From positions 1-21,267 of the IMG/VR virus record IMGVR_UViG_3300034066_001932: a stretch of DNA of 21,267 nt, one strand, 5' to 3'. Position numbers and translations under genes: made by a program. The notes below the pieces were generated by a model. The model saw only the letters and a program-made list of their open reading frames with translations. It searched no databases and was not told the DNA's origin. Shown here in pieces: positions 20,045 to 21,267 of this stretch. Origin of the DNA: a virus. The stretch's first letter is position 1; every line of letters starts with the position of its first letter.

Positions 20045-20230
20045 ATGCTTGAATTTGCAGAAAAAGTCATATTTGCCATTCGCAAGCTTGAAAACGAAAC
20101 TAAAGACTTCGTTAGCAGCGGCAATGTCAAATCGATGGAGCAGTACAAACATTTGATGGGCCGGTTAGAGGGTTATGCGTTTGTTCAGGAAGCCATACAG
20201 GATGTCTTGAGCAAGAACTCTGATCTTTAA
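20045..20230 (+). CDS. Small helical protein of the head gene cluster
   Basis: A 61-residue protein starting MLEFAEKVIFAIRKLENETK. ATG at 20045 has GGAG upstream; a longer frame from 20033 lacks this. It contains SMEQYKHLMGRLEGYAFVQE, a helix pattern ('SxExYxxLxGRxEGxxxxxxxI') found in small phage proteins beside portal and scaffold genes in many environmental phages. No enzyme motif. Role probably structural or as an assembly factor; uncertain. Confidence 0.8.
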   Translation: MLEFAEKVIFAIRKLENETKDFVSSGNVKSMEQYKHLMGRLEGYAFVQEAIQDVLSKNSDL

Positions 20231-20242
20231 AGGACCAAACAG

Positions 20243-20701
20243 ATGGAAATGACTGCATTAGAGAAGCGTTGGGCGGAGGCCGCGGTGGAAAAAGCTGCCG
20301 CTGAGGTCGCTGCTGCGGAGGCTGCTGCTGTAGAAGAAGCAGAAGAAGAGCAACGCATGGAAAACATCAGGGAACACCTTCCACAGCCGACAGGTTGGCG
20401 GATTGTTGTTTTGCCCTATAGAGGCGCTAAGAAAACCAAGGGCGGGATTGAACTTCCTGAGCAAGCCTTGGAACGACAGCAACTCACTACCACTTGCGCA
20501 TACGTTTTGGCCGTTGGCCCACTTGCTTACAAAGACACCGACAAGTTTCCGGACGGTCCTTGGTGTAAAGAAGGCGATTGGATCGTTTTTGGTCGTTACG
20601 CAGGCGCACGTATGGGCATTGATGGTGGAGAGATCCGCATTCTCAATGATGACGAGATTCTGGCCCGTGTTAAGGACCCAGAAGACATTCTGCACATGTA
20701 A
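20243..20701 (+). CDS. GroES-like co-chaperonin
   Basis: A 152-residue protein. Residues 8-45 are an Ala/Glu-rich helix. Residues 48-148 form the Cpn10/GroES fold: TGWRIVVLPYRG, a mobile loop KKTKGGIELPEQALERQQ with GGIEL (67-71) in place of the GroEL-binding GGIVL, AYVLAVGPLAYKDTDKFPDG, KEGDWIVFGRYAG (the DxVxF.KYaG strand) and IRILNDDEILARV. The protein would cap host GroEL and help fold head proteins, as T4 gp31 does. The N-terminal helix is an addition to the usual ~97-residue GroES. AGGACC precedes the ATG; an alternative ATG is at 20249. Confidence 0.88.
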   Translation: MEMTALEKRWAEAAVEKAAAEVAAAEAAAVEEAEEEQRMENIREHLPQPTGWRIVVLPYRGAKKTKGGIELPEQALERQQLTTTCAYVLAVGPLAYKDTDKFPDGPWCKEGDWIVFGRYAGARMGIDGGEIRILNDDEILARVKDPEDILHM

Positions 20702-20709
20702 GGAAGCAT

Positions 20710-21267
20710 ATGACACAAGTGATGAACGATTCGCAACTTGAATTTGACCTTGGGGAGGGAGAAAAAGCCACGGATGTGAGCTTTGATCAACCTGAGGGCA
20801 ACGAGAGTCCTGCTGCGCCTGAAGTAGAAGCTAAGATTTTCCAAAAACCTGAGCAAGATTTAGCGCCTAAGAATGAGCTGGATGAGATTAGCGAAGGGGT
20901 GCAAAAACGCATCTCTAAACTCACTGCACGCATGCGCGAGGCCGAGCGCCGTGAGCAAGCTGCGCTTGAGTATGCCAAGGGATTGCAGAACCAAACACAA
21001 ACTTTGCAGCAAAAGCTTGTTCAGACGGATTACAGCCGCCTGAGTGAGGCAAAGACTCGCTTGGAAACGCAACAAACGCAACTGCGTCAGATTATTGCCA
21101 AGGCCCGTGAAGAAAACGACATCAACACTGAGTTGGAAGCGCAAGAGCGTTTATCTGATTTGGTAGGTGAGCAGCGTCAAGTAGCGGGCTGGTTGCAAGC
21201 ACAACAAGTTGCTGCGCAACAACAACAGTATCAGCAGGCTCAACAGCCTGTGCAACAAGTACAGCAG
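20710..21267 (+). CDS. Probable scaffolding protein (partial, runs off the window)
   Basis: At least 186 residues, open at the right edge. It starts MTQVMNDSQLEFDLGEGEKA (AAGGAAG before the ATG), with an acidic disordered first 55 residues. A long coiled coil follows: ISEGVQKRISKLTARMREAE, RREQAALEYAKGLQNQTQTL and onward. The visible end is Gln-rich (AQQQQYQQAQQPVQQVQQ). Composition and position between portal/co-chaperonin and the expected major capsid gene fit an internal scaffold that shapes the head and then leaves. The role is inferred from position and layout. Confidence 0.78.
   Translation, partial: MTQVMNDSQLEFDLGEGEKATDVSFDQPEGNESPAAPEVEAKIFQKPEQDLAPKNELDEISEGVQKRISKLTARMREAERREQAALEYAKGLQNQTQTLQQKLVQTDYSRLSEAKTRLETQQTQLRQIIAKAREENDINTELEAQERLSDLVGEQRQVAGWLQAQQVAAQQQQYQQAQQPVQQVQQ

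Noticed and set aside
1-21267. CRISPR arrays, tRNA genes, insertion sequences, integrase
   Set aside because: No regular spacer-repeat pattern, no cloverleaf I could recognise, and no transposase or integrase motifs in any frame.

Overview
The window is a 21.3 kb piece of a tailed double-stranded DNA phage (Caudoviricetes), either free or integrated. It holds no rRNA, tRNA or host metabolic genes. It does hold the end of a family A DNA polymerase, a small and a large terminase subunit, a P22-type portal protein, a phage GroES-like co-chaperonin and the start of a probable scaffolding protein. Most genes are short, tightly packed and overlap by a few bases. The host is probably a betaproteobacterium or another bacterium whose 16S rRNA ends in ...CCUUUCU. 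I infer this from the recurring ribosome binding site AGAAAGGA, which pairs with that extended 3' tail; the host is not proven.

Layout. (1) Positions 3-242: the C-terminal end of DNA polymerase on the + strand. (2) Positions 243-5046: one long minus-strand operon of 17 small genes, almost all of unknown function, read leftward from a promoter near 5106-5134. The genes are stitched together by ATGA or longer overlaps, and the last codons of one gene often carry the Shine-Dalgarno sequence of the next. Three of them share a related C-terminal module. (3) Positions 5047-5589: a 540-base divergent noncoding region with promoters pointing both ways, two strong G-quadruplex motifs and a spaced 13-base inverted repeat. 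(4) Positions 5590-6867: a small phage protein, the small terminase subunit and a VRR-NUC/PDDEXK-like nuclease. (5) Positions 6868-11492: an accessory region of small genes in separate units. Several have their own promoter, sometimes a hairpin at the 5' end of the mRNA, and a near-identical leader TAGAAAGGATAGAGAAATG. It includes a cysteine-rich phage family protein and a DUF932 protein, and carries strong terminators near 9.9-10.0 kb and 11.5 kb. The 10.1-11.5 kb block is flanked by direct repeats. (6) Positions 11857-21267: the late packaging and head operon. In order it encodes the large terminase, a 1332-residue multidomain protein (lytic transglycosylase plus an HExxH motif), the portal, a tiny lysine-rich protein, a small protein, a GroES-like protein and a probable scaffold that runs off the window.

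The most striking signal is two 16-base sites that match the near-universal bacterial chromosome-partition site parS (TGTTNCACGTGAAACA). One lies at the start of the large terminase gene and the other inside the next gene, about 1.9 kb apart. No ParA or ParB is encoded in the window, so these sites would have to be read by a host ParB or by a phage protein outside the window. Other unusual structure includes paired leader hairpins whose stem sequences differ while pairing is kept, a cluster of perfect palindromes before the late promoter, and two ACCGATCGGT palindromes after the DUF932 gene.
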